Program-made: the position numbers and the translations under genes
Shown here: piece by piece, positions 25,601 through 34,611 of the stretch
Layout: the number at the start of each line of letters is the position of its first letter
Numbering within the stretch: position 1 is the first letter of the stretch
Notes under the pieces: model-generated
Told to the model about the DNA's origin: nothing
What the model saw: only the letters and a program-made list of their open reading frames with translations
Database searches by the model: none
Source: IMCC45349 sp047219225
Lineage (GTDB): Bacteria > Bacteroidota > Bacteroidia > Flavobacteriales > Flavobacteriaceae
DNA: 64,000 nucleotides
NCBI RefSeq assembly: GCF_047219225.1
Contig: NZ_CP178208.1
Location: 2,480,001-2,544,000, forward strand
Direction: 5' to 3'

Positions 25601-28352
25601 AAATTGGAGTGAACATAGGTAATGTATTAACAATAATATTTATTTGTATTGTAGCATAACAACCTGTGATATCACTTTCAATTCTTGTATAAATGGTTTC
25701 TGTTGAAGCATTATAAGCTGCTATATTATTTATTGAATTATTATCGTTGTTTACATCATTTATATTATTATAGAAACTAATAGTTAAATCGGTTGTGTTT
25801 GTTGTAATCTCTGGGATTATATTATTCAAGTTTATAATTGAAAAGCCATCTTGGTCATTATCACAAATAACAATATCATTAGGAGTGGAAACTGTTGGAG
25901 CAGGAATTACATTAATTTCTATGGGAGTTGTATCATAGCAACTTGAATTGCTATATTTAACTCTAGCATAGAGTGTTTGAGGATTGTTATTGTTTGTAAA
26001 ATTGTTAGGTAAAGGGTTTATATTGTTTATTGCATCTGTTTCAGAAATGTGGTATTGAACAAAAGCATTGTTTATGCCATTTAATATTGTATTATCAAAA
26101 GAAGATAAATCTATTGATGTAACCCCATCATCATTGGTATCACAATAATCTAATATAGGTACTGGTTGAAGCACTAAAGGCGGATTGATTATTAAATCAA
26201 TTTGGGTTGTGTAAATACAATCGGGTGTTTCTATTTGTAGATAGATAGTATGAGGACTGTTAGTGACTGTATATGATATATTATTATCTAAAGGGTTTGA
26301 GTTATTATTTAAGTCGTCTTCAGTTTCATAAAAAGTAATGATAACATTTTCTAGATCATTTATGATGCTTTCTGCTATGTAAATTAAGTCAAAATCAGAA
26401 ATTCCATCACCACTTTCATCATCACAATTATAAAAGTTGCGTATGTTTGTTCCAGTTGCTAAAAGGTTTGTATGCAAATCTAAAGAAACTACTGTAGCAC
26501 AACCTGTAATGTCGTCCACAATTCTTACATAAACTGTTTGAACGTTTTCTACAATGTTTTGATAGTTGGTTTCATCTGCTATTGGATTGTCACCAGTTTC
26601 AGCATCTTCATAAGTTTCATGGAAAGTAGTACTAACACCTGTTAATCCTTGTAGAATGTCATTGATAGAGGTTGTTAAGTCAAAGTTTGTAAATCCATCA
26701 TCATCGTTATCACAACCATTTATAGGTTCTGGATCTATATTAACTACTGGTCTATCTATTACTGTTATTGATAGTGTCGTTATGCTATGGCAACCAGTAT
26801 TTGGATCTTCAACTCTTATATGTAAAGTTTCATTAGGGTTTGAGTTTACATAATCCGAAGGAATTTGATTAATGCCATTATCGGCATCGTTTTGAGAATA
26901 ATGGTATGAAACAATTAATGAATTGTCTCCTTGTGTTACCTCATTATTTATAGTTGAAAGGTCTATGTTAGTAGAACCATCTGCAGCTCCATCATCACAA
27001 AGTACTATTGGAGTTGGAGTTGAAATATTTGGTAAAGGGTTTACTATTAAATTAAATTCAGCATAAGATAGACATCCACTATTTGTGTCTTCAATTCTAA
27101 CAAAAATAGTTTGTGGATTACTGGTGTTTTGAATTACTCCTGTTATAGCATTAGAGTTGTTTTGAGATTCATTACTTGAATAATGATAGGTCACATCGTA
27201 AGTTGAAGGAGGTAATAACGATATAATTTCATTAGATTTTGTTGATAAATCAAAGGATTCTATCTCATCTGCACTTGTGTCATCACATTGTTCGTAGTTA
27301 GTAACATCTCCAATAGGTTGCTCAGAATTTAGTGAAATGTTTATAGTGTCTTCAATAATACAATCCATATTATTTAAAGGAATAGAAATTTCTACACGAT
27401 ATTCACCAGTCTGTGTCACGTTTAGTGTACTATTATTTTCTCCAACAAGTAAGTTGTTGTCTTGATACCAAGAATATGTCGCTAATGGATTTTGAATATC
27501 ACCATTAATTGTATAACTAGTTGCACAGGTACTAACATCTGGACCTAAATCTACACTAGGATTAAAGCTATTACCTTGAATAAAAACTGCTGAATCGTAG
27601 TTTTCATCAGTTTGATCAGCAATTACTAATTTAATATGGTATTGCACGTTTGGTTGTATTGCTGCAGTAGCAGTTAATACTGTTGTTCTTCCATTGTAAT
27701 TAGTGTCTCCCATGGAGTAACCATCAAAATAATTGTCATTTTCTGCTTCGCAAAAACCAGCAATTGCATCATGTATTGTATTAGTATTTACAGGAATGTT
27801 TGTTCCAGGGATTATAGCAATATTAACATAAGGGTTATTGGTGCCAGCTTCTTTTATTAAAAATGCAAAACCATCTGAGTATTCACAAGGAAAATTTCCA
27901 AAGTACTCTTCTGAAGCTAGTATGTAATTAAATTGAATTAAGTTTGAAATTGAAATAAAATCAAACTCAATAGAAGTTGCATTAAAAGTGTTAGTTATTC
28001 CTAAAGCAGTTTCTAAATCACTATCAGTTCCCCAGTTATCTTCACCATCATTTAGTATATTGACGTTGGTAGTATTTCCACCTGAATTAGCATTTCCTGT
28101 GGTTAATACAATACCATCTTCAAAAGGAAAGTTTGACAATTCTCGGTTAAAATAGCCATAGCTTGAAAAGCCATTCACACTACCATTAATTTGTGATGTA
28201 ATGTTTGATACTTCAACACAACCTTGAATTAAATTATTTTCTATTAAGTCTTGGGGAGATACTGTATTGTCAACTGATATTATTTGAGAATTAATAGAGT
28301 GAAAACTCATCAAAAATAATATGCTAACGAGGGCTTTTAGCTTAATATTCAT
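22680..28352 (-). CDS. Giant type IX-secreted adhesin with fourteen Cys-pair modules
   Basis: An 1,890-residue secreted protein: signal peptide (1-22), choice-of-anchor L domain (about 23-265, with ASEEYFGN), an Ig-like domain (266-345), fourteen tandem modules of 90-96 residues (346-1662), an Ig/SprB-like segment, and a CHU_C type B sorting domain (about 1804-1890, APKFMTPNNDGYFDTWH). Each module begins with a CDxDxDG-like acidic loop, which could bind calcium, and has exactly one further cysteine near its end (GCY-type), consistent with one disulfide per module. Modules 9-11 are repeated as 12-14. It probably extends from the cell surface for adhesion or gliding. Confidence 0.9.
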   Translation of the reverse strand: MNIKLKALVSILFLMSFHSINSQIISVDNTVSPQDLIENNLIQGCVEVSNITSQINGSVNGFSSYGYFNRELSNFPFEDGIVLTTGNANSGGNTTNVNILNDGEDNWGTDSDLETALGITNTFNATSIEFDFISISNLIQFNYILASEEYFGNFPCEYSDGFAFLIKEAGTNNPYVNIAIIPGTNIPVNTNTIHDAIAGFCEAENDNYFDGYSMGDTNYNGRTTVLTATAAIQPNVQYHIKLVIADQTDENYDSAVFIQGNSFNPSVDLGPDVSTCATSYTINGDIQNPLATYSWYQDNNLLVGENNSTLNVTQTGEYRVEISIPLNNMDCIIEDTINISLNSEQPIGDVTNYEQCDDTSADEIESFDLSTKSNEIISLLPPSTYDVTYHYSSNESQNNSNAITGVIQNTSNPQTIFVRIEDTNSGCLSYAEFNLIVNPLPNISTPTPIVLCDDGAADGSTNIDLSTINNEVTQGDNSLIVSYHYSQNDADNGINQIPSDYVNSNPNETLHIRVEDPNTGCHSITTLSITVIDRPVVNIDPEPINGCDNDDDGFTNFDLTTSINDILQGLTGVSTTFHETYEDAETGDNPIADETNYQNIVENVQTVYVRIVDDITGCATVVSLDLHTNLLATGTNIRNFYNCDDESGDGISDFDLIYIAESIINDLENVIITFYETEDDLNNNSNPLDNNISYTVTNSPHTIYLQIETPDCIYTTQIDLIINPPLVLQPVPILDYCDTNDDGVTSIDLSSFDNTILNGINNAFVQYHISETDAINNINPLPNNFTNNNNPQTLYARVKYSNSSCYDTTPIEINVIPAPTVSTPNDIVICDNDQDGFSIINLNNIIPEITTNTTDLTISFYNNINDVNNDNNSINNIAAYNASTETIYTRIESDITGCYATIQINIIVNTLPMFTPISDYENCETDGNSIADFLLVQKDAEILNGQTGKQVLYFETQNDADNRTNIIDKNNIYNNTSSPQIIYVRVENLTDSDCYGTSSFNLLVGSIPIFNPPTNYLICDDISNDGFAEFDLEEKVTEISQGSPENLTITFYTNLNDAENLQNFIDLNYTNIDNPQQVFARIDNGTYCYGIAEFGLNVVQVPEVNLPSTIITCDNDYDGVSSFDLTVSEFEILDVRNDDIVITYFETEDDLNADNNVISNPDNYNNIANPQTVFVKVTNTISSCYAIVPLELEVNLPPTINNLPNIETCDNEVDSYDLNIATTILIDDLTNVNVAYYLSFIDAENQQNEISTTYNYTSNSDTIYIRADNTITSCFAISSFNLIVNPLPIANQPNDIEACDDDTNDAIAEFNLDAQTNAVLGTQDSNTFTVSYHDSDANANNNNNALVSPYQGQDNQTIYVRIENNITGCYSITSFSLIVNPHPEVPQPMYNCDIDYDSITTFDLTNSETDLFPVIDNDIIITYFNSMEDLDNNTNIIANPTNYTNISNPQTVFIKVYNTTAQCYWSVPLELNVLLPPVINDIPNIEICDNDADTFDFNNATELLINNTTNVTTTYYLSYNDAENQQNALDNIYTYNGTSETIFVRSEINTSNCFAIASFNLIVNPNPIANTPNDLYACDDDYNFLLDFNLGQQTSIILGGQNPNQFTVTYHELEVEALEGTNPVSNVSYQAFDQQTIYVRVENNTTGCFDTTQFVTHVNRKPLVEIPDQVICLDNLPLTVFAGELVNGDTYLWSTNETASEIEIDSIGTYWVTVTSPSGCETTTHFNVIESEAATIEVTEVLDFSDPNNIILTISGIGNYLYILDDGEPQESSIFENVTLGYHTITIIDLNGCAQVTKEVVVVDAPKFMTPNNDGYFDTWHIIGVETLPGTTIQIFDRYGKQLAYLSSSSQGWDGTYNGELMPAADYWFVAHVKKDDIQFEVKGHFALRR
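23367..24203 (-). repeat. Three-module higher-order repeat, copy B (modules 12-14)
   Basis: Residues 1384-1662, immediately after copy A and in the same module order, with LEVNLPP/LNVLLPP, NLIVNP and TIYVRVEN-type matches in register. Confidence 0.8.
24204..25046 (-). repeat. Three-module higher-order repeat, copy A (modules 9-11)
   Basis: Residues 1103-1383. Module 10 and module 13 align without gaps over 90 residues with 49 identities by my count. Pairs 9/12 and 11/14 are also closer to each other than to their neighbours. Confidence 0.8.
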
Positions 28353-28436
28353 AACTCTTAGTATAGGTTTTTAATGTCATTGATTTAGTTTTCAATGGAT
28401 TAGGTTTGAGGTTATAAAAGTGAATTTAGTTAAAAA

Positions 28437-28473
28437 TCGATTAAATGCATTATTTATTCGATGAAATGCATTA
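28437..28473. promoter_or_regulatory. Tandem 16-bp direct repeat, two helical turns apart
   Basis: TCGATTAAATGCATTA (28437-28452) and TCGATGAAATGCATTA (28458-28473) differ at one base and are offset by 21 bp. Each contains the palindrome AATGCATT. They lie 85-121 bp upstream of the giant adhesin start, so a tandem operator for that gene is possible. Confidence 0.45.
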
Positions 28474-28485
28474 AATTTTAACAGA

Positions 28486-30273
28486 TCAGTTGTTTAGGTA
28501 AACCCAACCTGTCAAACTTTTATAGTTAGGGTCATTTAAGTGAAGTACATAAAAATAGGTGCCAACAGGTACAATACTGCCTTGGTTATTTAAACCAACA
28601 TTTGCTTTTCCATCCCATTTTAAGTTATTATTTCCTTTAAAAATTAAAGTGCCATAACGATTGTAAATTAAAAGTTCATGATTTTCAAAAATGTTATAAA
28701 GTCCTTGAATATTGAACCAATCGTTATATCCATCATCATTAGGAGAAAATCCTTGAGGCACATGAGGAGGGCAATTTTCAACTGATATGTCAAATTCAAA
28801 AAGTTGATAACAAGGTGTTTCTTCTGTTCTAAGTATTATGGTTTGTGGGTTTGATGTATTGTTAAATTCATCAGGGAATAATATTTCTCCAATAGTATTT
28901 TCAGCATCGTATAATGTTGTATAAAAAGTAGCTGAAGATATATTGAACTCAGTTTCTAATTCATCTAAATGAGTTGTTAGGTCAAAAGTTGCTGAGTTAA
29001 ACCCTTCATCGCATAGTAATAAATTTTCTAGTGTTATGATTGGTTCTGACTCAATAAGTTGAATATTTTCAATTGCAAAATTATTGTCTTCATTTATTTC
29101 GATTACTGTACTGTTTCCCAAGCCATCATCATCAATAACTACTGTAAGTTCAATATTGTTTGTGAAGTTTTCAGGTATTGCGAAAGTAATTGATTGAAAT
29201 TCTTCCCCATTTATTTCAATGTCATTTAACGTATTACTTTGCGTGATTAATATGTTATCCACATAAAAAGCAATTGGTGTATTTGAGGGAAGTATGTCTG
29301 TAGCATTATTGTTATATACAGTATATTCAATATAAACCTCAGTTGAGTTACATTGTATTTCAAAATCATTTAATGTGATAGTAGCATCTGGTAATTGGCT
29401 ATTTAAAACGGTTATGATATTATTTATCATTACAAAATCTTGTCCTGAAGTTAGTTGTATAACTGCAGAATCATCACCAATTGATATATTGTTTTGAATG
29501 TTATATACGTCAATATCCATATTGTAAAGATTTGACATTCCTGTGAAGCTATTAGTACCATTAAAAGCGTTGTTTGTTGGATTTAAGGGAGGGTTTCCTA
29601 TCACATTTCCATTTATTGTTAATACTTCATTAACAGCTAAAGCAGAGTCACCTTCCCATGCTACAAAACCAATTTTAGCTCCTGTTGTATCTAATACGTT
29701 CAAATTATTTAATTCAATACTTAAACTTTCTGGTACACTTTGTAAACCATCATAAATATTCACTTGGTTTAATGGAAGATTGTCATCTTGATATATTATT
29801 GTTATTGCCCAACCTGCAAAGTTTGTTCCAGTAGGACAGTAAGGTTCAATTACAGATGTTAAATCAAAATCTGAAATTGTATAAGTTGTATTACCTTCAG
29901 TTATAATTTGTTCGGTAACATCAGCAAATGCAGCAAAAAAAACACGTTCACTATCAAGAGCATCGCTAAAAGTACGTTCGGCAGCTATATTTAAACCATT
30001 TAAGCTAATATCAAAATCGCCATTACCAGAACCTGCCCAATATAAATATGCAGCTACAATTGTTTGATTGCTAGGTATGTTAAGTATAGCAGAAGAAGAT
30101 GTATTTATAGTACATAATGAAAAAGGTCCATTTTCTAGAGAGTTTAATGTGTTGCCAATAGCTGTATAATCGTATCTTCCATTAAATTGTTGATAAAGCG
30201 TAACATCTTGTCCAATACTATTTTGGCTTAAAAAGGAAACAATTGTAATAAAAAGATAAAGACTTTTCTTCAT
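28486..30273 (-). CDS. Type IX-secreted protein with one Cys-pair module
   Basis: A 595-residue secreted protein with a signal peptide (1-21, ending NSIGQ), an N-terminal beta-rich domain of about 270 residues (VAAYLYWAGSGNGDFDISLNG; NFAGWAITIIYQ) resembling DUF3344-type domains, a CARDB-like domain with DDDGLGNS, one copy of the shared CD...C module, and a CHU_C type B sorting domain at the end (GFSPNDDGYNDWFNIQG). It is likely surface-exposed or released through the type IX system. It sits between the giant adhesin and the 1,145-residue gene on the same strand. Function beyond adhesion is unknown. Confidence 0.85.
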   Translation of the reverse strand: MKKSLYLFITIVSFLSQNSIGQDVTLYQQFNGRYDYTAIGNTLNSLENGPFSLCTINTSSSAILNIPSNQTIVAAYLYWAGSGNGDFDISLNGLNIAAERTFSDALDSERVFFAAFADVTEQIITEGNTTYTISDFDLTSVIEPYCPTGTNFAGWAITIIYQDDNLPLNQVNIYDGLQSVPESLSIELNNLNVLDTTGAKIGFVAWEGDSALAVNEVLTINGNVIGNPPLNPTNNAFNGTNSFTGMSNLYNMDIDVYNIQNNISIGDDSAVIQLTSGQDFVMINNIITVLNSQLPDATITLNDFEIQCNSTEVYIEYTVYNNNATDILPSNTPIAFYVDNILITQSNTLNDIEINGEEFQSITFAIPENFTNNIELTVVIDDDGLGNSTVIEINEDNNFAIENIQLIESEPIITLENLLLCDEGFNSATFDLTTHLDELETEFNISSATFYTTLYDAENTIGEILFPDEFNNTSNPQTIILRTEETPCYQLFEFDISVENCPPHVPQGFSPNDDGYNDWFNIQGLYNIFENHELLIYNRYGTLIFKGNNNLKWDGKANVGLNNQGSIVPVGTYFYVLHLNDPNYKSLTGWVYLNN

Positions 30274-30303
30274 TTTAATTTTGAAGGAGTTTTCTTTACT
30301 AAG

Positions 30304-33300
30304 TTAACGTTTTAAAGTGAAATGGCTTTTAAATACTCTTCCATCCTGAAGCGTAACATGAAACCAATAATCGTTTGAAGGCATATTGTAGCCATTGTAT
30401 GTGCCATCCCAACCGCCACCTAAAGGATTAAGTTTAGTGATGAGTTTTCCAAAGCGATCAAAAATATAGATTTCACTATTAACTTGATTTGGAGTGTTTA
30501 TGCCATATACATGCCAAGTGTCATTTATATTATCTCCATTGGGTGTAAAGAATTTAGGGAAGCCAATTATAGAAACAGTATCCTCAACTATACCACAATT
30601 GTTTACATCTCTAACGTAAACTGTATGGAAACCTGGAGTTACATTTTCAAAAACATTACTGTCTTGGTAAATGCCATCAATGTCATCTAAAGCATATTCA
30701 TATATACCTTCACCAGAAACATTTACAGTAATTGTGTTGTTTGAGGTAGCATCAATAACTTCAATAGATTCAATAGTTGCAATATTAGAAGGAATAATAG
30801 TTATAGTTCTTGTTTTTGAGCAACCATTAACATTGGTAACAGTGACAGTATAATTACCTGTTTCATTTACTTGAATTTGAGAAGTGTTTTGTCCTGTTGA
30901 CCAAGAATAGTAATAGTTACTTGGAGAGTCATTTAAAACTCCTCCAGTAAGCGTTACTAATTCAGGGAAAAAGTTAAGGCAATATAATATGTCTTCATCA
31001 ATTTCAATATTTGGTAGTTCAAACACAGTAAGCTGAATTTCATTCACACCATAACAATTATTATCATTCTCAGCTCTTACGTAAATAGTTTGTGAGTAAG
31101 GTATTGTGTTTGTAAATGCATTGTTTAAAGGGTTAGTTTCAAGCAAAGCATTTTCATAAGTTTCGTAATAAGTTAATTCAAGATTATCAGGTAGTCCAGC
31201 TAAAACATCTGCATTAGCATCACTAAGTGTGAAATTGTAAAAACCATCTTCAGTACCATCATCATCACAATGCGATAATGTAGCATCGTGAGCACTTGTG
31301 GCACTTACTTCAAGTGAAAGTTCGGCAATACTATAGCAACCAGTTGTATCATCAATTACTTGTGCAAAAATTGTTTGAGGGTTTTCCCAATTATTAAAAG
31401 ATGTTCCATCAATGTCATCGTTGTTATTTTCTGCATCAATAAGAGAAGTGAAAAATTTAACAGATGTATTAGGAGCTCCACCAGTTAAGGCGTCATTAGC
31501 TTCTGTAAGATTGAATAGGGTAAAACCATCAGATAATCCGTCTTCATCACATTGAAATAAATTTACATTAAATGCCTCAGGTAAAGGATGCACAATAAGA
31601 TTAAAGGATGAAGTTTCAAAACAGTCTGTATTTAAATTGTTTTCTATTCTAATAAATATTTCTTCTTGATTAGGGTTGTTATTGTAATATAATAAAGATA
31701 ATTCATTGTCTCCATCATCAGCATCTTCTTGCAGATTATGATAAGATATGTTGTAAAGGGAAGAATCTTGATTACCTAATATTATACTATTTAAGCTTTC
31801 TAAATCATAGACTGTTTGGCCATTCATAGTGTTCCCATCACTATCGTCATCACAAATCTCAATATCATCAATTGGATTAATTATTGGTGTATTAAAAATC
31901 TCTATAAAAAAAGATGTAGTATCGTAACAATTTGAAAATTCATTATTGTCAATTCTAACAAATATTTCTTGAGGATTACTAATATTTTGATAAGGGAAAG
32001 TTATCTCATTCTCATTATTATCTGCATCATCTTGAGATTCAAAATAGTGAGTGCTAAATAGAGTAGAGTCTTGATTTCCTATAATTTGTGGGTCAATAAT
32101 ATTTGAGAAATCAAAAGACCAGTTATTATCATTGTTATCGTCACAAATTAAAATACCCTCGGGTTGATTAGCAATAATAGGGACTTCAAAAAAGCTTACT
32201 ATGGCTTCTCCAATAATAGTTTTATTACATTCGTTAGGAATGTTGTCAATTAATACATTATAGGTTCCTTCTTCTGTAGTTACTAAATCAAAATTATTTT
32301 CAGAGAGTACTTCTCCATTAAAAGTCCAAGTATATGTTGCTCCTGGAATATCTTCAGCTATTAAAGTGTAATTTTGTTCTCCACATAATGGAAGCTCGGT
32401 TATTATTTCTTCAGATAATGGACTTATAATATTGATATAATCCTGAATAAGAAATGAAGTAATAAAAGGAGGCAGCCCTAAAGATGCAAAAGTTCCATTT
32501 GATAGTGTTTGACCTGAAACATTATAGTTACAATTAATACCAACGCCTTCTGGATTTTCAATTACATCTAATGTAGTATTACTTTCATTGTTGCAAACAT
32601 ATATCTTATTATTAGGTGCAAGTTGAAGTGAAGAGATAAAACTTGTGCCCTGATATACTATGGTTGGATTATTGTTATTTTCTAAATCAAATTGTCTTAC
32701 TTGTGTACCGTTAGAAGCATATAACTTCTTAGAGTCTGCAGAAAATTCTGTTCCGTAAGTTTGGATGTTATCAATTAAATTTACTGGGTTACTTATTATA
32801 CCAGTTTCATCATCAAAATCATATAACCAAAGACTACCAGTGGTAGGAGATGTGTTAACATCACTAGGTAAATTAATATTTTGACTATGACAAGCAGCTA
32901 TTTTTGTACCATCTGGAGATGACTTAATATAACCAATACCATTACGTCTATATCCAGCTGTTGTAATAAAAGGATCAACTACCGATGTTACAGGAGTAGT
33001 GTTAACACCATTTTCGTCAATTATAAAAGCATAGAATGTATCAACAAATTGAGTAATAACCCAAAATGATTGACAATCATTTCCTTGAACTGCGGTTATT
33101 TTTTCTGCACATTTATATAATGATTGTTCAGGGTCATTTTCATTATAAGTTATTAGATGCACATTTTTTTCTGAATCTACTACATCACCAAATCCTCCAT
33201 TAAGTGTAATATCTACTAATGAATAATTAAAACCATTATTATAACCATCATCATCTTGTGGAATGGAAGGAGTACCTCCATAGGTTTCTTGATAAAAACT

Positions 33301-33741
33301 TAAAGGGTTACCATTTATATCAGCTGGACCTTGATTAGGAAAAGCCCATGCATTATTATGATGAGGTTCATCTACAGTGAAAATATAAAATAAGTTTGGA
33401 TTACCTGGATGAGGTACAATAACACCTGATGAGGTACTTGAAGGATCACCAAGTAAACCAGTACCACTATTGTAGTTTGCATTAGGCATTATTTGATGGT
33501 TGGCGTCCCAAACTGTTCTCCCATCAGTATAAAACAATAAGTTACCATTTGAGTCTGAAATAGAAGAACAACCTTCATTAGTGCTAATTGTAGTCATTGC
33601 ATCTGTAGAAGGTGTTACATTACCAGTTGCTACATCAAAGTTTAAACCAGCACCATTGCCAAAAAACCAATTTGCAGCTTCACCTTGTGGAAAAACTGCA
33701 AATGTGGTACTAAATATTAGTAACGTAAGTATCTTTTTCAT
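30304..33741 (-). CDS. Type IX-secreted protein, N-terminal beta-propeller-like, four Cys-pair modules
   Basis: An 1,145-residue secreted protein: signal peptide (1-22), an N-terminal beta-propeller-like region (about 23-440; WFFGNGAGLNFD, GNLLFYTDGRTVWD, SPDGTKIAACHS), an Ig/PKD-like domain, four CD...C modules (527-910), an Ig-like domain and a CHU_C type B sorting domain (about 1061-1145). Its last 235 residues are closely related to the end of the 779-residue protein, sharing GVLNDSPSNYYYSW. An inverted repeat overlaps its start codon. Surface adhesion or gliding function is inferred. Confidence 0.87.
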   Translation of the reverse strand: MKKILTLLIFSTTFAVFPQGEAANWFFGNGAGLNFDVATGNVTPSTDAMTTISTNEGCSSISDSNGNLLFYTDGRTVWDANHQIMPNANYNSGTGLLGDPSSTSSGVIVPHPGNPNLFYIFTVDEPHHNNAWAFPNQGPADINGNPLSFYQETYGGTPSIPQDDDGYNNGFNYSLVDITLNGGFGDVVDSEKNVHLITYNENDPEQSLYKCAEKITAVQGNDCQSFWVITQFVDTFYAFIIDENGVNTTPVTSVVDPFITTAGYRRNGIGYIKSSPDGTKIAACHSQNINLPSDVNTSPTTGSLWLYDFDDETGIISNPVNLIDNIQTYGTEFSADSKKLYASNGTQVRQFDLENNNNPTIVYQGTSFISSLQLAPNNKIYVCNNESNTTLDVIENPEGVGINCNYNVSGQTLSNGTFASLGLPPFITSFLIQDYINIISPLSEEIITELPLCGEQNYTLIAEDIPGATYTWTFNGEVLSENNFDLVTTEEGTYNVLIDNIPNECNKTIIGEAIVSFFEVPIIANQPEGILICDDNNDNNWSFDFSNIIDPQIIGNQDSTLFSTHYFESQDDADNNENEITFPYQNISNPQEIFVRIDNNEFSNCYDTTSFFIEIFNTPIINPIDDIEICDDDSDGNTMNGQTVYDLESLNSIILGNQDSSLYNISYHNLQEDADDGDNELSLLYYNNNPNQEEIFIRIENNLNTDCFETSSFNLIVHPLPEAFNVNLFQCDEDGLSDGFTLFNLTEANDALTGGAPNTSVKFFTSLIDAENNNDDIDGTSFNNWENPQTIFAQVIDDTTGCYSIAELSLEVSATSAHDATLSHCDDDGTEDGFYNFTLSDANADVLAGLPDNLELTYYETYENALLETNPLNNAFTNTIPYSQTIYVRAENDNNCYGVNEIQLTVFELPNIEIDEDILYCLNFFPELVTLTGGVLNDSPSNYYYSWSTGQNTSQIQVNETGNYTVTVTNVNGCSKTRTITIIPSNIATIESIEVIDATSNNTITVNVSGEGIYEYALDDIDGIYQDSNVFENVTPGFHTVYVRDVNNCGIVEDTVSIIGFPKFFTPNGDNINDTWHVYGINTPNQVNSEIYIFDRFGKLITKLNPLGGGWDGTYNGYNMPSNDYWFHVTLQDGRVFKSHFTLKR
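31012..32163 (-). repeat. Array of four ~95-residue Cys-pair modules
   Basis: Residues 527-910 of the 1,145-residue protein. The modules are of the same family as the fourteen in the giant adhesin. Confidence 0.82.
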
Positions 33742-33767
33742 TTATAAGCAAGCAATATGCTTATAAA
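33741..33767 (-). promoter_or_regulatory. 10-bp inverted repeat overlapping a start codon
   Basis: TTTATAAGCA (33741-33750) and its exact complement (33758-33767) enclose 7 nt. The hairpin in the minus-strand transcript ends within the ATG of the 1,145-residue protein gene and lies 4 bp from the permease stop. It could block initiation or act as a weak terminator of the permease. Confidence 0.45.
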
Positions 33768-33771
33768 TATA

Positions 33772-34596
33772 TTATAAATCTCTCTTTTTTAATAATCTGT
33801 ACGATAAAAAGACGAATAAAGCTGTCCAAGCTAGTACAATTACAAACTCATACCAATGTACTGCATAGTCGTATGCTATTTCACTTTTTTCAGGGAATTT
33901 TGACATTGCTATACGCTGAAAAGGTTGTTTTATAAGGTTGTACATAGATTTTAAAGGGAAGAAGTTTTGAATTTTATCTGCAATTTCAAAATTCCATTTC
34001 CAAGTAATAAGTCCTAATATAATCCATTCTAATACAAAGTCTACAAATAGAAAAGCTAAAGCAAAGGCTGAACGTTTTGCTAATACACCTAAAAATAAAC
34101 AGAAACTAAAGAATCCTACTAATTTCAAGAAATAAGCTAATAAATACTCCATTTCTCTAATAATGATATTAAATTCATTATAACTAGAATAAATTAAGCC
34201 TAGTAATAGTGAAATGAAAAATATTACTATGGTAGAGATTAATGAAAAGAAAACAATGGCATAGAATTTTGAAAGGATAAATTCCTTTTTACTTAAACCA
34301 TCAATTAAGTTTTGTTTAATGGTTTTGTTACTGTATTCATTTCCAATCATGGATACTACAACAATAGCAAAGAACACTTTAAATAGGGCTGCAAAATAAG
34401 TTGTTAAGTGCCATACAATTGGGAAATTAAATATTCCAAGTTCACCAAGTTCTAAGGTGAAAAAACCAAAGAAATTAATTTTAATACCAGATAAAACTAT
34501 AACAAACATTGGTAAAATGAATGATATAAATATGAGAACCTTACTTGTTTTGTTAAGTAAAAGTTTTTGTAATTCTAAATTTAAAAGACGTAGCAT
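33772..34596 (-). CDS. ABC-2 type transporter permease
   Basis: A 274-residue membrane protein with six predicted helices and the ABC-2 permease layout: a cytosolic N-terminus (LNLELQKLLLNKTSKVL), a long TM1, the IGNEYSNKTIKQNLIDGLSKKEFILSK coupling segment, and a short basic C-terminus (RLLKKRDL). It follows the ATPase gene by 15 bp, so the two form one exporter. The substrate is unknown; small ABC-2 exporters of this type handle antibiotics, peptides or lipids. Confidence 0.88.
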   Translation of the reverse strand: MLRLLNLELQKLLLNKTSKVLIFISFILPMFVIVLSGIKINFFGFFTLELGELGIFNFPIVWHLTTYFAALFKVFFAIVVVSMIGNEYSNKTIKQNLIDGLSKKEFILSKFYAIVFFSLISTIVIFFISLLLGLIYSSYNEFNIIIREMEYLLAYFLKLVGFFSFCLFLGVLAKRSAFALAFLFVDFVLEWIILGLITWKWNFEIADKIQNFFPLKSMYNLIKQPFQRIAMSKFPEKSEIAYDYAVHWYEFVIVLAWTALFVFLSYRLLKKRDL

Positions 34597-34611
34597 TTTG
34601 ATTGATTTTGA

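Larger units (their letters stand above)
23367..27317 (-). repeat. Array of fourteen ~95-residue tandem modules
   Basis: The modules cover residues 346-1662 of the adhesin. Shared marks in each are CD plus acidic loop, FDL or similar, a YY/FY-E/S-DA segment, NPQT(I/V)(F/Y)VR and C(Y/F), then a VNPLP-type linker. Confidence 0.9.

Noticed and set aside
23367..27317. CRISPR-like repeated DNA in the adhesin gene
   Set aside because: The repeats are about 285 bp, in frame, diverged and protein-coding; they are tandem domains.
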